Positions 1 through 9,911 of a DNA stretch of 64,000 nucleotides are shown here, piece after piece (the first letter of the stretch is position 1; every line of letters starts with the position of its first letter). The stretch is from Brachynemurus nebulosus. Taxonomy: Eukaryota > Arthropoda > Insecta > Neuroptera > Myrmeleontidae. Both the position numbers and the translations under genes were made by a program. The stretch lies in assembly GCA_035578155.1 (NCBI GenBank), contig JAPWDM010000005.1:39518108-39582107 (forward strand), written 5' to 3'. The notes under the pieces are model-generated. The model had not been told where the DNA came from and searched no databases. It saw only the letters and a program-made list of their open reading frames with translations.

Positions 1-370
1 TAAACAAAACCATGCACCCAAGCACCAAAAGGAAATGGTAGCTACAACTATTGTACACATCCCCACTCCATACATTCTCCCACTCTTTTCCCCATGTCGA
101 GATGGTAGACGAATGTCCCTCGTTACATGTGCACAGGTATAGCATAATATACAATACAATATCTAATAAAACAATAACAAAAACTAAACCAGTAAAAGCA
201 TAGGTACAGGGATTGCAGAGCCATCTATCAACATTCTACCGCAATCTATACACGTTATAATAAAAGATGCAGTGTTTGTGTTGCAAGATGCATTCGCATT
301 ATTATATTTATTTATTGTATATTATTTACTGTCGTCTTGTGTTTCGCAAAAACATAATATATTCCTAGCA
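1..370. other. intergenic, no feature seen
   Basis: AT-rich sequence with no long open frame and no terminal repeat that I could pair. Nothing supportable here. Confidence 0.5.
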
Positions 371-786
371 TAAAGCCCGGTTCAGACGCAGCCAGTAGTT
401 TAGTCGAGTGGTCGAGTAATTTAGTACTCGCCCAGTTTGAACACATTTATTTTAGTAAAGTAAACTGGCTTGGTCGAGCGGACGGTCGAGTTTAGTAAAT
501 AGAACTCTATTCTATTTTTATAGTCGAGTAGCATTCCGCCACTCTATTTTCAGTGAACTCGTATGCCAACTAAACACGTGTGGACAGAAATACACAAGTG
601 GTTTATACATAATTATTGCAGTTATTGTTTTTTAGTTATTTGGGTTATTGTTTTATTTGTCAGTTTCGGTTTTTTGTAAAAAAAAATGTAAAATATTTCA
701 TAGAAATAAATATAATTGTATTTAATAATTTTAATTTTCTTTTTTATAGATTTCTTATTGAAATAATAACTAATTAAAATAGCAAG

Positions 787-1232
787 ATGGTCAAAAGGCA
801 CCACTCTTAAACAGGGCCGGACCTATCCTAAGTGGCGCCAGAGGCACGGTGCAAAAATCAGCGTCCCTGATTCCGTAAAATAACAAAAGAAATATTTTTA
901 ACTTTTTTCCCTACAAAAAGCAAGTGGCGAGCAAAAAAAAAAAAAACGTCAAATTCATCAGTTTGGCGGCCCCGAATTTACAGTTTTGGCGCCCGGAGTA
1001 CGTGCCTCCGCTGCTCCCTAGATCCGGCCTTGCTTTTAAATTCGTTACCGAATATGTTAAATACAAATAAATGTCTGTGGGATGTGAAAAATGAAAATGA
1101 CAAAAATAAACAAATTTAGTAGCGTACTTGAAATTGCAAGAAACGATGGGAATAGAAGGTTTTGCTCAAAAAGAAATCGTAAAAAAAATTAAAAATATAA
1201 GATCGACATATTCTCAGGAAAGAAAGAAAATT
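787..1232 (+). pseudogene. MADF-domain protein remnant (Harbinger accessory gene)
   Basis: Reading through several frameshifts and one inserted element, the pieces follow the order of a MADF (Myb/SANT-like) DNA-binding domain. A start MVKRHHS at 787 is followed by the nested element at 812-1032. Then come FVTEYVKY, CLWDVKNENDKNKQ (about 1068-1110), VLEIA, and ETMGIEGFAQKEIVKKIKN followed by IRSTYSQERKKIKNS (about 1147-1232). The LWDV tryptophan and the K-I-K-N-[LI]-R-[ST]-x-Y helix are the family hallmarks. In Harbinger transposons such a protein acts with the DDE nuclease in binding the ends. Here stops and frame changes make it non-functional, and the nested insertion separates the initiator region from the domain. 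Family call is by motif only. Confidence 0.7.
812..1032. mobile_element. hAT-like MITE nested in the Harbinger element
   Basis: A 221-bp element starting CAGGGCCGGACC and ending GGTCC-like ...GATCCGGCCTTG, giving imperfect terminal inverted repeats (CAGGGCCGGAC versus CAAGGCCGGAT). A second inverted stretch, GAGGCACG, follows inside. The flanks are CTCTTAAA (804-811) and CTTTTAAA (1033-1040), an 8-bp target duplication with one mismatch, as hAT transposases produce. It carries no coding sequence. It splits the MADF remnant, so it inserted after the host element. Confidence 0.8.
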
Positions 1233-1417
1233 AAGAACTCAAGCACTCGACGTTATGCTAATCGACTAAACTAAATACTGCTGTATGTGAACGGTTGTTT
1301 TCACTCGCAGTATTTGAACAAACTCTACTAAATTACTTGCCCTGTATGAACAGTATGTCCGCTTGACTAAATTACTATACTCTACTAAACTACTGGCTGC
1401 GTCTGAACCGGGCTTAA

Positions 1418-3861
1418 TAGTAGTGAATTGATACAGTAACCAAGTGTTGCAATGCATGGTTAAAAATTATTAATATAAACAAACGATGAAGTAGCTACTG
1501 GCTGATATAAATGTGCGGAATATCGTTATAACAATGAGGCAATAAATTAAATGATATTACTCATACTACACATATTAAAATTATGAATTTATTGTAACTT
1601 TTTCTTAAATATATGTATCAATATTTATGTCAGAATGTACGTACATATATCAGAAATAATTTTTCATTGTGGAGAACATATCAGGCAAACATTGTTTAAG
1701 GCAATAAACTCGCTAAATCTTATTCAAAATGCAACCTTTGAAGAGAATGATATTTTAAAACACGAGCCAAGAGATTTCCTGTTTAACTCGAATAGTGTAA
1801 ACTAAATGGCTATTGGCGAATAAGCATGGGTAGGAATGCCCTAGCCCCTGCACGAATTGTATTGTTTTTTTTTTCTGCTAACTGCTATCGACATAAGATT
1901 GAAATTTACTGAGTTTCAGCCTTTAAAAACTTATCCTTTGTTTCGGATACCTCTATAATAAATAGTATGCCTCAGAAAAAATTATCAGCTTCAAAAAAAA
2001 AAAAAAAAAAAAAGAATGGTTCGAATGGTATTAGGAACAAAGCTATAACATATCGGAACCTACTTAAAAAATGATGGATGGTCAGGGACAGATTAACTTT
2101 TCTGGTAATAAACTCTTTGTTTACGTAATTACATTAGGAAAGTAGGTATTTCCTATGTTTTTTTTATATTATTATTTTTTCTACTCAATAGTACTTTTAT
2201 ATTTAATAATTTTGATAAAAATGTCACAACGAAAATAACGAAACTAACGCAATAATGTGTCATACAGTGTGAAAAAACATGAAAATTAAAACTCATTTCG
2301 CGAAATTTAAGAAAAATTTATGTGAAGAAAGATTGCCATTAACAGTTACAATACCTATACAATAAATGACTGTTGTAGACTGAACGTGAGGGAAATATTT
2401 TACTTCGCTGATGGAAATGACAGGACATTATATATTAAGCTTAAAAAATGTCTTATGAGATAGTAAAAAAATTTCCGATGTCAGATATCAGTCGTAAATA
2501 ATTTTACTAAAAATATCCTTAAGTACAAGTGAAGGTCGAATGCATTATTACGTTGGACAATGAATTTTTTAAGATCGCAATGTTGCGACTCTTACTTTTT
2601 ATTTGGATTAACTTGGAAATATCAGCCACTTAACTGCACATTTAGAACAAATGTGCAAGTTATGATATTTATTTTCTTTTTATTTTAAAAAGATTTGAAA
2701 CTTATATTTTATGTTTGCTGTTTATGCTTTTACTTGACCATTTCTTCTAAAAATGTTATTAATTTTTAAGCAAGCCTAGCCAAATTCGGTCTCTGGTCAC
2801 AACTCCATTTGGTTCTTATTTTTTCATATCTACAAAAAATATAAACATTTTTTTTTTTTTTTGAGTAAGAGAATTAAAGTAAAAGACAAAACTTTTCTTT
2901 TGCAAAAAAATTTAAATACAAAATAGCAACTTTTTGAAACATTTTTTCATCTAAGTAACAAACATCATGTAGGTACCTATATGAAATATTTTTAACTACG
3001 AAAACTTTTTAATCCTTTTTGATCCTTTACATTTGGTAAAGTTCATAAAATATCTTAATAAAAAGATTTTTCATATAAATTAAAACCGTTGAAAACAAAG
3101 TTTTAAGTTAGCTTTACTATAATAATAATAATTGTAAATTTCATGTGTTTTTGTTAGAGGCATAGTAGCCTTATATACATACTGCAGTGCTTGAGTTGGT
3201 AATAGTACCCTAATTTAAGGTATACAATACGCGTTTGTCGTGTTTCATGAATCTCAAGTATCTTTAAATATAGTAATTAAGAGTAACAACGTTTAATGAA
3301 TTCTAGTGAATCCGTATTCCGTAGTATACCCTATACAGGATGTACCTAATAAAATAATTGTCAGCATCGGGATCACATAAATAGTGCGATATACAGCCTC
3401 GGGCAAATAAGATGAATTATGCGGAAGCATTAAACACCTCGAGTCGTATCTCTAAACTTCTAATAAATTTTTATTGATATGAGTTATGATATTTTTATCT
3501 GCAATTCTTATAGCATCTTTTTACATAGAATTTAAACATTTAATAATAAAATATTAAAATTTTTCTGAGCTTTGACCGCAAACTTTTATTTTTCTTGTGA
3601 AACGCGCGAAATTGGATTTGGTACCATTAAATAACATTTTGGTCCCCTTTCTATTAAAATGTCAAATGTTATATTTATCTTGAAAAATAACCTCGAAAAT
3701 CGAAAACTACAATCACGTTTAAAGCGCTATTTCTTATCTATAATGTATCTAAAACTAACCAAGTGTTGATTATGTAGTTAGACGTGAAATAGATTTCTCC
3801 GGAGTTCATATGGTTCTTTATACACGAGATATGTGAGATGAAACAAATTCCCTATACGTAG
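1418..3861. other. intergenic, AT-rich
   Basis: About 2.4 kb with a few homopolymer runs (poly-A near 1985-2011, poly-T near 2850) and no open frame above noise. No terminal or tandem repeat was recognised. Confidence 0.5.
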
Positions 3862-3869
3862 GTACACAC

Positions 3870-4248
3870 TAGTGATGTCGAATATATAATCGATTAATCA
3901 GTTTAGTCGACTGATTTTGTTTACATTTAGTCATTTTTAGTCGACTATTTTACTCTCGACTAAATGATTAAAATAATTTTTTTTTTTTTAATTGACTAAA
4001 AACGATTAATTTAATTCCTATTTTTTTAAAAATTATCTTTGTATGTTTTTTCACTTTTATGTGATTAACACATTGTGATACGCCATATATATAGGTATAT
4101 TTTTTTAAAAAATTCATCAATTAAATTTCAAACATAACGTCGTTTTTGAAAGAGTTACATAGATTACCCTATTCATGAATTCGACTAAAAATTTAGTCGA
4201 TTAATCTAGGAGCAGGTACCTCCTTGGTTCCTTGACTCGGCATCATGA
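3870..4248 (+). mobile_element. hAT-like MITE, copy 1 (AGTCGACT-rich)
   Basis: The element starts TAGTGATGTCGAAT and ends ACTCGGCATCATGA, imperfect inverted repeats of about 12 bp. It is flanked by GTACACAC (3862-3869) and GTACATAC (4249-4256), an 8-bp duplication with one mismatch. The inside is built from repeated TTTAGTCGACT and AGTCGATTAATC palindromes around an A/T-rich centre. The same order of blocks occurs in opposite orientation at 50690-51100, which supports one family. No coding capacity. Confidence 0.8.
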
Positions 4249-4256
4249 GTACATAC

Positions 4257-4977
4257 ATACACGTACATAGAAAGACAACATTTTAAAAGAGATAGAATAC
4301 CTACGACTTTTGAACTCTTAAAGCGTGAAAATACATGGAAATTGGGACTTTCAAACATCAGAGCCACTACAGTAACTTCCTACTGGGAAGTTAAAAAAAT
4401 AAAGAAAAAAGCCAAAGAAGAAAGAGAAAAAATCAATAAAAAGTCACAAAACTAACGAAAAATAAAGAGTCTGACTTTCCGGAAAAACAAAAATTTACAG
4501 CTAATCAGTTTTAAATTATGACAATAACTGATCGACTCCTTTCTGGTTTTGTAGTTTTTTACTCTTTCCCGCTCTAATCACTTTAAGTGAATACGGAAAC
4601 AAACTGAAAACCTTTCCTTTACTTAAGTTTATATCTTGAATGGCTGTTGAAACATTACATTGTCCATGTAAGACAAGTGTATACATATATTTTAATGTGT
4701 GTATACAATTACCAGTGGCGAACATTCAAAAAATACAAGTGTAGTAGTGGTTTAAAAAAATTCTAATATTGCGCCATGTTATTAACTGATATATAGCAAT
4801 TTCTATTTCGTGTAATTACAATTCCCTTGACTGAATTCTCAAGTTAAGTATACATGCAAGATTATATACAATTATATTATAAGGTACTCTCAGACTATAA
4901 TTGTTTATTCAAATTTTTCAGTTTATTGGGAGTAACAACTAATGCAACTAAATAGTTTAGCTGGGTTGGAATCGTGA
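4257..4977. other. intergenic, AT-rich
   Basis: No open frame or repeat pair is convincing. The short palindrome AACTTCCTACTGGGAAGTT lies at about 4374. Confidence 0.4.
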
Positions 4978-4985
4978 CGCTCATC

Positions 4986-4998
4986 AATTTCGATTAAA
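4986..4998. repeat. target-site duplication, left copy
   Basis: AATTTCGATTAAA, identical to 6397-6409. The two copies bracket the truncated non-LTR fragment, showing that it arrived by target-primed reverse transcription. Confidence 0.9.
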
Positions 4999-6166
4999 CT
5001 GTTATATGCGGATGATCTCATAATAATGTCTGAATCACCCATAGGACTTCAACGGGCAATTAATAAACTCAAAAATTACATGGATGAATGGAAACTGTCA
5101 GTAAATGTAAAAAAGACCAAAGTTATGATCATAAGTAACGGCAAGAAAACAAGCGAAAAGCATAAATGGTTTTTTGAAAAAGATGAAATTGAAATTGTAT
5201 CAAAATTCAAATACCTGGGCGTCATACTCTCAAACAATGGAAATTTCGATGATTGTGTTAAAGAAAAATGGACACAAGCCAAACAAGCTGTAGGGATAGT
5301 TAGATCCAGAACAGCTTCGCAAGAAAATATAACTCCAAATTTATATATGAAAGTGTTTAACACAAAAATCGAACCGATTATAACCTATGGAAGCGAAATA
5401 TGGGGGCCTTATTCAAAGTCATCATCAATAGACCAAGTTAGTAACAATTTTGGAAAAGAAGTACTACAAATAAATAAGAGAGCTTCAAATCTAGGATGTA
5501 TGATAGAACTTGGAAAAGTCCCAACTAGTGTTAGAGTTAAAATCCGATACATAAATTATTTTACAAAAATATGGTATGATCAAAACAAAATTTTACAAAA
5601 TTACTGTTTAAAATATCAAATAGAGCAACAAACAAATACTAGTAACTGGTCACATCGAATCGTTACTGAAATAAAGAAATTCAAAATAAGCGAAGTTTTG
5701 AATCAGAGGGAATACACGTACAAACTGAAAATGCAAATTACACAAAATATCACTAATCAATATTATGAAGATACACTTGCTGAAATTTGTAAAATGAAAT
5801 CTCTTCATTTCTTCAGAAATCTGCATCATTATCAACAAGGAGCGCATTATTTAGAAATAATTGAAAATAAAGATCACCGAAGAACTTTGGCTAATTTTCG
5901 ACTCGGATCATGGATATGGGAAATTGGAACAAAAAACAAAAGAGGAGACATTAGACTTTGTGTGCTATGTAATGAGATTGAAACCCCCGAACACTTTTTT
6001 ATCGATTGTAACGGATGCGATTTCATTAGGCAAAAACATAAAAATTAGAAAGTGTGAAACAAACTCAGAAGTATATGAGCTATTTAATAATAGAGTTGCA
6101 CATGATTTGAATCAACTTAGTTCGTTTATTGCTGAAGTATTATTAATTAGGAAACATAAAATATAA
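4999..6166 (+). pseudogene. reverse transcriptase C-terminal fragment
   Basis: Translation in the first frame from 4999 gives LLYADDLIIMSESPIGLQ, with the catalytic YADD of RT motif C. Next come WKLSVNVKKTKVMIIS and KYLGVILSNNG, the usual motif D/E and thumb spacing. Near the end LCVLCNEIETPEHFFIDC forms a C-x2-C-x7-H-x4-C box. The frame stops at 6046-6048, but the protein clearly continues one frame over as KCETNSEVYELFNNRVAH... to a stop near 6166. A single-base indel in the A-rich run at about 6035-6048 therefore broke it. The fingers, most of the palm and the endonuclease are absent, so no enzyme can be made. An open frame from the first ATG at 5026 is only what remains after truncation. 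Confidence 0.88.
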
Positions 6167-6396
6167 CGCCCTGAATGTTTACTCTCCTATTATTACAAAA
6201 TTATTCTTGTCTATATGATAAATATATAATATTTCTGTTAATTAAACTAGTACTATTTATTAATCATAATTTTAATTAGAGTTAACTCAAATTTTAACAG
6301 TTAAATTGTTATAACACATAGAAATTGTACAGAATTTTCATTGTAAATATTTGTAACTTGATTTTATGTCAATTATTAAATAAATAAATAAAACAA
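4999..6396 (+). mobile_element. 5'-truncated non-LTR (CR1/L2/Jockey-like) retrotransposon
   Basis: The 1.4-kb insertion begins exactly at the codons for LLYADDL of a reverse transcriptase and ends in a TAAATAAATAAATAAAA-type tail. Perfect 13-bp direct repeats flank it. Everything upstream of the YADD box is missing, as expected when reverse transcription stops early. The 3' part comprises the end of the RT palm and thumb, a cysteine-histidine box, a roughly 200-bp 3' untranslated region and the tail. The clade is not certain; post-RT sequence of this style occurs in CR1/L2- and Jockey-like elements. Confidence 0.88.
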
Positions 6397-6409
6397 AATT
6401 TCGATTAAA
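6397..6409. repeat. target-site duplication, right copy
   Basis: AATTTCGATTAAA, perfect match to 4986-4998, directly after the A-rich tail of the retrotransposon fragment. Confidence 0.9.
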
Positions 6410-7082
6410 TAGTTTACTCGATATAACAATCGTGTGTCTGCGTCAGGCCGAAGTTTCCCCTATGTTTTAAAATTACGATAAATTTTTCATTTAATTATAT
6501 TTAATCTAAGTTTTAGTTAACCGTCACTGTTCCATTTGTACATATTTCACTGTTTATATTTTCTTCGTTGTTCTGAAACAAGAAACTTGAGAAATGTTTG
6601 CATTTTAGCATTGTTCTTGAATTGTGTAGCCTAAGACGTGTAGTATGTATGTACGTACACAATCTTACAACTTGGCCAACATCTAGCTCTAAAACTTGTT
6701 ACAACTAGTGCTGGCGGGGCAACTGCTACTCTATCCCGGTGATATATTGTTATTGCTCACAATGTAATATTCACTTGAGTGAAAAATGGTCATTGTAGCT
6801 TATCCTGAAAGGATCATTCATCCGCATTCGCTCAAAGTGTGGCCGGCATAGATAACTAACCTTACCATATGGTGTGTATTTTCTGGAAATTTCTTAAATA
6901 ATTGTACTAGTTAATCCATTTCTATTCATTAAAGTTTAATTTGTGTATGTTCAGTTAATTGTGGAACCTGAGCGCTATAGATATATTCAGTTACACGAAA
7001 AACGAGACAGAAGAAACTTATAAGAAGCCGTCACTAGACCGTACTTATCAATTTTAATGAAATGTTTTAGAGCAATAAAAAA
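6410..7082. other. intergenic, AT-rich
   Basis: Target DNA of the preceding insertion followed by unassigned sequence. No open frame or repeat recognised. Confidence 0.4.
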
Positions 7083-7084
7083 TA

Positions 7085-7562
7085 CCTCTATCGCAGCATT
7101 TTGCCTGCATAACATAGCGAATTCCCGGTTAAAAAACTAGTTTTTTTCGGAAATTAATTTACATAGGATAATGGTTTAAATACCTTTTTATATGATTTTC
7201 CCCCTTTTTCTAATGGTGTAAAAAAATGTCGAAAAAACTTTTGAACTTGGAGACATTTTGGAAAAAATGCCTAAAAAAAGCCATGAAAATGTCCAAGCAT
7301 TCGACGTGTATTGTTGAAAAACTCATCCAAAATTTTTAGACTTCCAATGTTTTCACCAAATTTTATGAAAACAGAATGTTTTGTTCGAAAGTTATCGTGC
7401 TGAAACATAAATCTATACATAAATACATATATATTTATATGTAAGTATATAAATTTTAGTGAATGCCATTTTCGACTACTAGGGACCTCAAAACAAATTT
7501 CTGTCATAGTCCCGAGTTCGAGTCGTGTCACGGCAGTAGCCGTAATAGCAGAATTCTCGGTT
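7085..7562 (+). mobile_element. family-M repeat, copy A (degenerate)
   Basis: Starts with a diverged form of the family-M left end (CCTCTATCGCAGC after TA). It continues through ...CATAACATAGCGAATTCCC, CTAGTTTTTTTCGGAAA, TTCCAATGTTTTCACC and GTTCGAAAGTTATCGTGC. A short TA/CATA-rich segment (about 7420-7450) follows, then AGGGACCTCAAAACAAATTT and an end near GCAGAATTCTC. The same block order occurs at 23650-25926, 27179-27780 and 46268-46792. No credible coding sequence; an open frame on the minus strand is a by-product. Confidence 0.7.
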
Positions 7563-8339
7563 CTAAGGATAAAAAGTAATTTTAGTCCTAAGGATAAAAA
7601 ATAATTTTTCAAATATCTCGAAAACGGTATACGAGGTAGAACAAAAGTTTAAATTGGCAATGTTCCTCTTTCTAATACGTTAATTGTCATGATGCATTAA
7701 AACGAAAAACAATTAATATACCAATACATAAACAACCGTAGTTCGCTCTTTGTTGAGGTACAAAAGCTATGACAATTTGGTAGTTACTACAGATCTGTTG
7801 CATGACGCATAATGCATTATAGAACATATTGCACCGCTTCGATACTTACGATACCTGGACAGAGAGCAAGCTATGTTTGTATACTTGGTGTAGGTACACT
7901 TGATACGGAATTGTTAACGCGGTACAGCGTTGTATCGCAGTTAGTCAAGTTTCACTTGACGTCATACGGCGTTCATGACCGTTAATGTGTTAAAAAACTA
8001 TCTGCTGATATTCAGTTTGTTCAATTTACATCAAGAGGTGTGATTGGGGGTTAACATTCGGGCGTTGCAAAAAGGGAGTGAAAAACAAAAAGTATTAAAA
8101 TTTTGTTTCAAATCTACATAAAGTCTTGGTTCAATTTCGTAATTTTTTGTTCTGGGCAACATTGAGCAGCATTAAGTGTGGGGAGGGGGAGTTACTCTGT
8201 TAAAATGCATACTAGATTTTACGTACTTATTGTTACCATTGACACATTGGTGATAGTTAATAATTTTACAATAAGTGCTTCTGAAATTGGACTGCCATTG
8301 TATAGATAGCGTTAAATAACATATTTATTACTATCAGTG
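7563..8339. other. intergenic between repeats
   Basis: No feature that can be supported. The 5' edge of the following retrotransposon may lie inside the right part, but I could not find a target duplication to fix it. Confidence 0.4.
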
Positions 8340-8459
8340 ATATTATATACAAGCTGCAACAACACAAGATACAAACAACATAGTACCTGAGTGAAGTCAT
8401 CAATACCGCTGCTTACCTACAGGTAAGTAGCATCGCTACTTACTACTTTTTAACTCACA

Positions 8460-9911
8460 ATGATGTCAAACAGTACATATTCTAAACAAACCTCAACCCA
8501 ATCTACAGAAATATCAAAACATTTAAACAATTCAAATGACAACAATACACAGATTTCTTTCGCAAACATTTTACAACAAATATCCAAAGAAGATGCAATT
8601 ATCTTACCAGCACTCGAAGATCTAGAATTTTTGGATTATGTTTACGCAGTTGGCGAAAAAATATCACCCGAAAATATAACACATGCTGCAAAAATCTCTA
8701 ACGACAGAATATGCATATACTTCAAAAATAGAAACATTGCTAACACTTTCGTTAACCAATACCCAATCTTAACTATAAAATCACACAACATTCCAATCCG
8801 AAAACTAATAACACCAGCTAAAAAACTCATTATATCAGGAGTTCAACCATTCATCCCAAATTCCTTTATCGTTACCCTTCTAGCAAATCTAAACATTAGA
8901 CCTATATCCCAAATTTCCGACATTCGGATATCTTCAACTGATTCCCGGTACCATCATATAAAAACATTTAGAAAATTAATATTTATAAATCCAGAAGACG
9001 AAGAAAAAATCCCCAGCTCTACCACAATCGAATATGAAAATGAAAACTACAGAATATTTTTTAATATTGAAGACACCAAATGTACAACATGTAATAAAAC
9101 AGGTCATACAGCCACTCGATGCACTCGAAATGATCTACCCACAACAACAAATACTTTACGTAACGCTACGCCTTCGACCACTTTACCAAATACTACAATT
9201 GTCGAACAATGCACACCTTCAATTTCTCAAACTTCACCCATACTACCTCAACCATCCATATTATCAGCAGAACCAGTAGAAGAAAATGAAAACCTCCTAC
9301 AAAAAACCAGCAACATCACAAACATGGCTACCACAAGCATCAATAATACAAATGATGAGCACACAAGCACTGCACAAAACACATCAACAGAAACAAAAAA
9401 CATACACAATTATAACAATACGCTACCACTTGGAAAACGACAACGCATACCCTCCAATAATCAATCACAATCAGATACACAACCAGAAAATACCTCTCTA
9501 CCAGAACAAGATACTAGTGATACACACACAACACAACATAACAACCAACTACAAACAAAACCTCTACCAGTCAAAAAAGTCAAAAAACAATCGGAAGAAC
9601 AACAGCGCTTTGAAAAAGCTAATAAAGACCTAGAACCAATTAGAATACAAATGGAAAATAATCCAGAAAAGCACACAATATCATATACCAACCTACTCAA
9701 CATAATTAACGAAACAAAACTATCAAAATCCTTCTCTATTCCAACCCATAAGTATAACTTGAACCCCGCCGACCTAGTTCACCTCCTGAAAACTTACAAA
9801 CCACTATTAAATTCCTCAGTTATGAAACGAAAATTTGGATTTATGATATCTCAACTGACACCTAATGATAGTGATGCCTCCGAAACTCCCTTCTCTGGAA
9901 CCGAAAACTAA
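8460..9911 (+). CDS. ORF1 gag-like nucleic-acid-binding protein
   Basis: This 483-residue protein is the first ORF of the I-like retrotransposon and would coat the element RNA in a ribonucleoprotein particle. One CCHC zinc knuckle is visible at about residues 208-221 (CTTCNKTGHTATRC, C-x2-C-x4-H-x4-C). The roughly 150 residues before it (YAVGEKIS... to ...YRIFFNIED) look like the folded domain that precedes the knuckle in insect gag-like proteins. Residues of about 225-380 are Asn/Thr/Gln/Ser-rich and probably disordered. The C-terminal 100 residues are basic and then mixed (KKVKKQSEEQQRFEKANKDL). A KRQRIPS patch near residue 325 could act in nuclear import; that is inference. The ATG at 8460 is the first in frame; a second ATG follows at once. 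The stop lies one base before the best ORF2 start. Confidence 0.85.
   Translation: MMSNSTYSKQTSTQSTEISKHLNNSNDNNTQISFANILQQISKEDAIILPALEDLEFLDYVYAVGEKISPENITHAAKISNDRICIYFKNRNIANTFVNQYPILTIKSHNIPIRKLITPAKKLIISGVQPFIPNSFIVTLLANLNIRPISQISDIRISSTDSRYHHIKTFRKLIFINPEDEEKIPSSTTIEYENENYRIFFNIEDTKCTTCNKTGHTATRCTRNDLPTTTNTLRNATPSTTLPNTTIVEQCTPSISQTSPILPQPSILSAEPVEENENLLQKTSNITNMATTSINNTNDEHTSTAQNTSTETKNIHNYNNTLPLGKRQRIPSNNQSQSDTQPENTSLPEQDTSDTHTTQHNNQLQTKPLPVKKVKKQSEEQQRFEKANKDLEPIRIQMENNPEKHTISYTNLLNIINETKLSKSFSIPTHKYNLNPADLVHLLKTYKPLLNSSVMKRKFGFMISQLTPNDSDASETPFSGTEN

Larger units (their letters stand above)
374..1414. mobile_element. PIF/Harbinger-like non-autonomous DNA transposon
   Basis: The ends are inverted repeats of about 30 bp: AGCCCGGTTCAGACGCAGCC at the left and its reverse complement at the right, ending ...GAACCGGGCT. 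TAA directly abuts both ends (371-373 and 1415-1417). A 3-bp TWA-type target duplication with 25-30 bp inverted repeats is typical of PIF/Harbinger elements. Below the tips lie further inverted repeats rich in AGTCGAG/TTTAGT (about 400-490 and 1290-1380). The interior holds remnants of a MADF-domain protein, the DNA-binding partner type found in Harbinger systems, which agrees with the assignment. No DDE transposase remains, so the copy cannot move itself. A nested hAT-like element sits at 812-1032. Confidence 0.8.

Noticed and set aside
7500..7545. tRNA-like B-box (GAGTTCGAGTC)
   Set aside because: No A-box, acceptor stem or cloverleaf around it; it belongs to a diverged family-M block.
9034..9633. 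Two alternative plus-strand frames inside ORF1
   Set aside because: Overlap the gag-like ORF in another frame and reflect its A/C-rich repeats.
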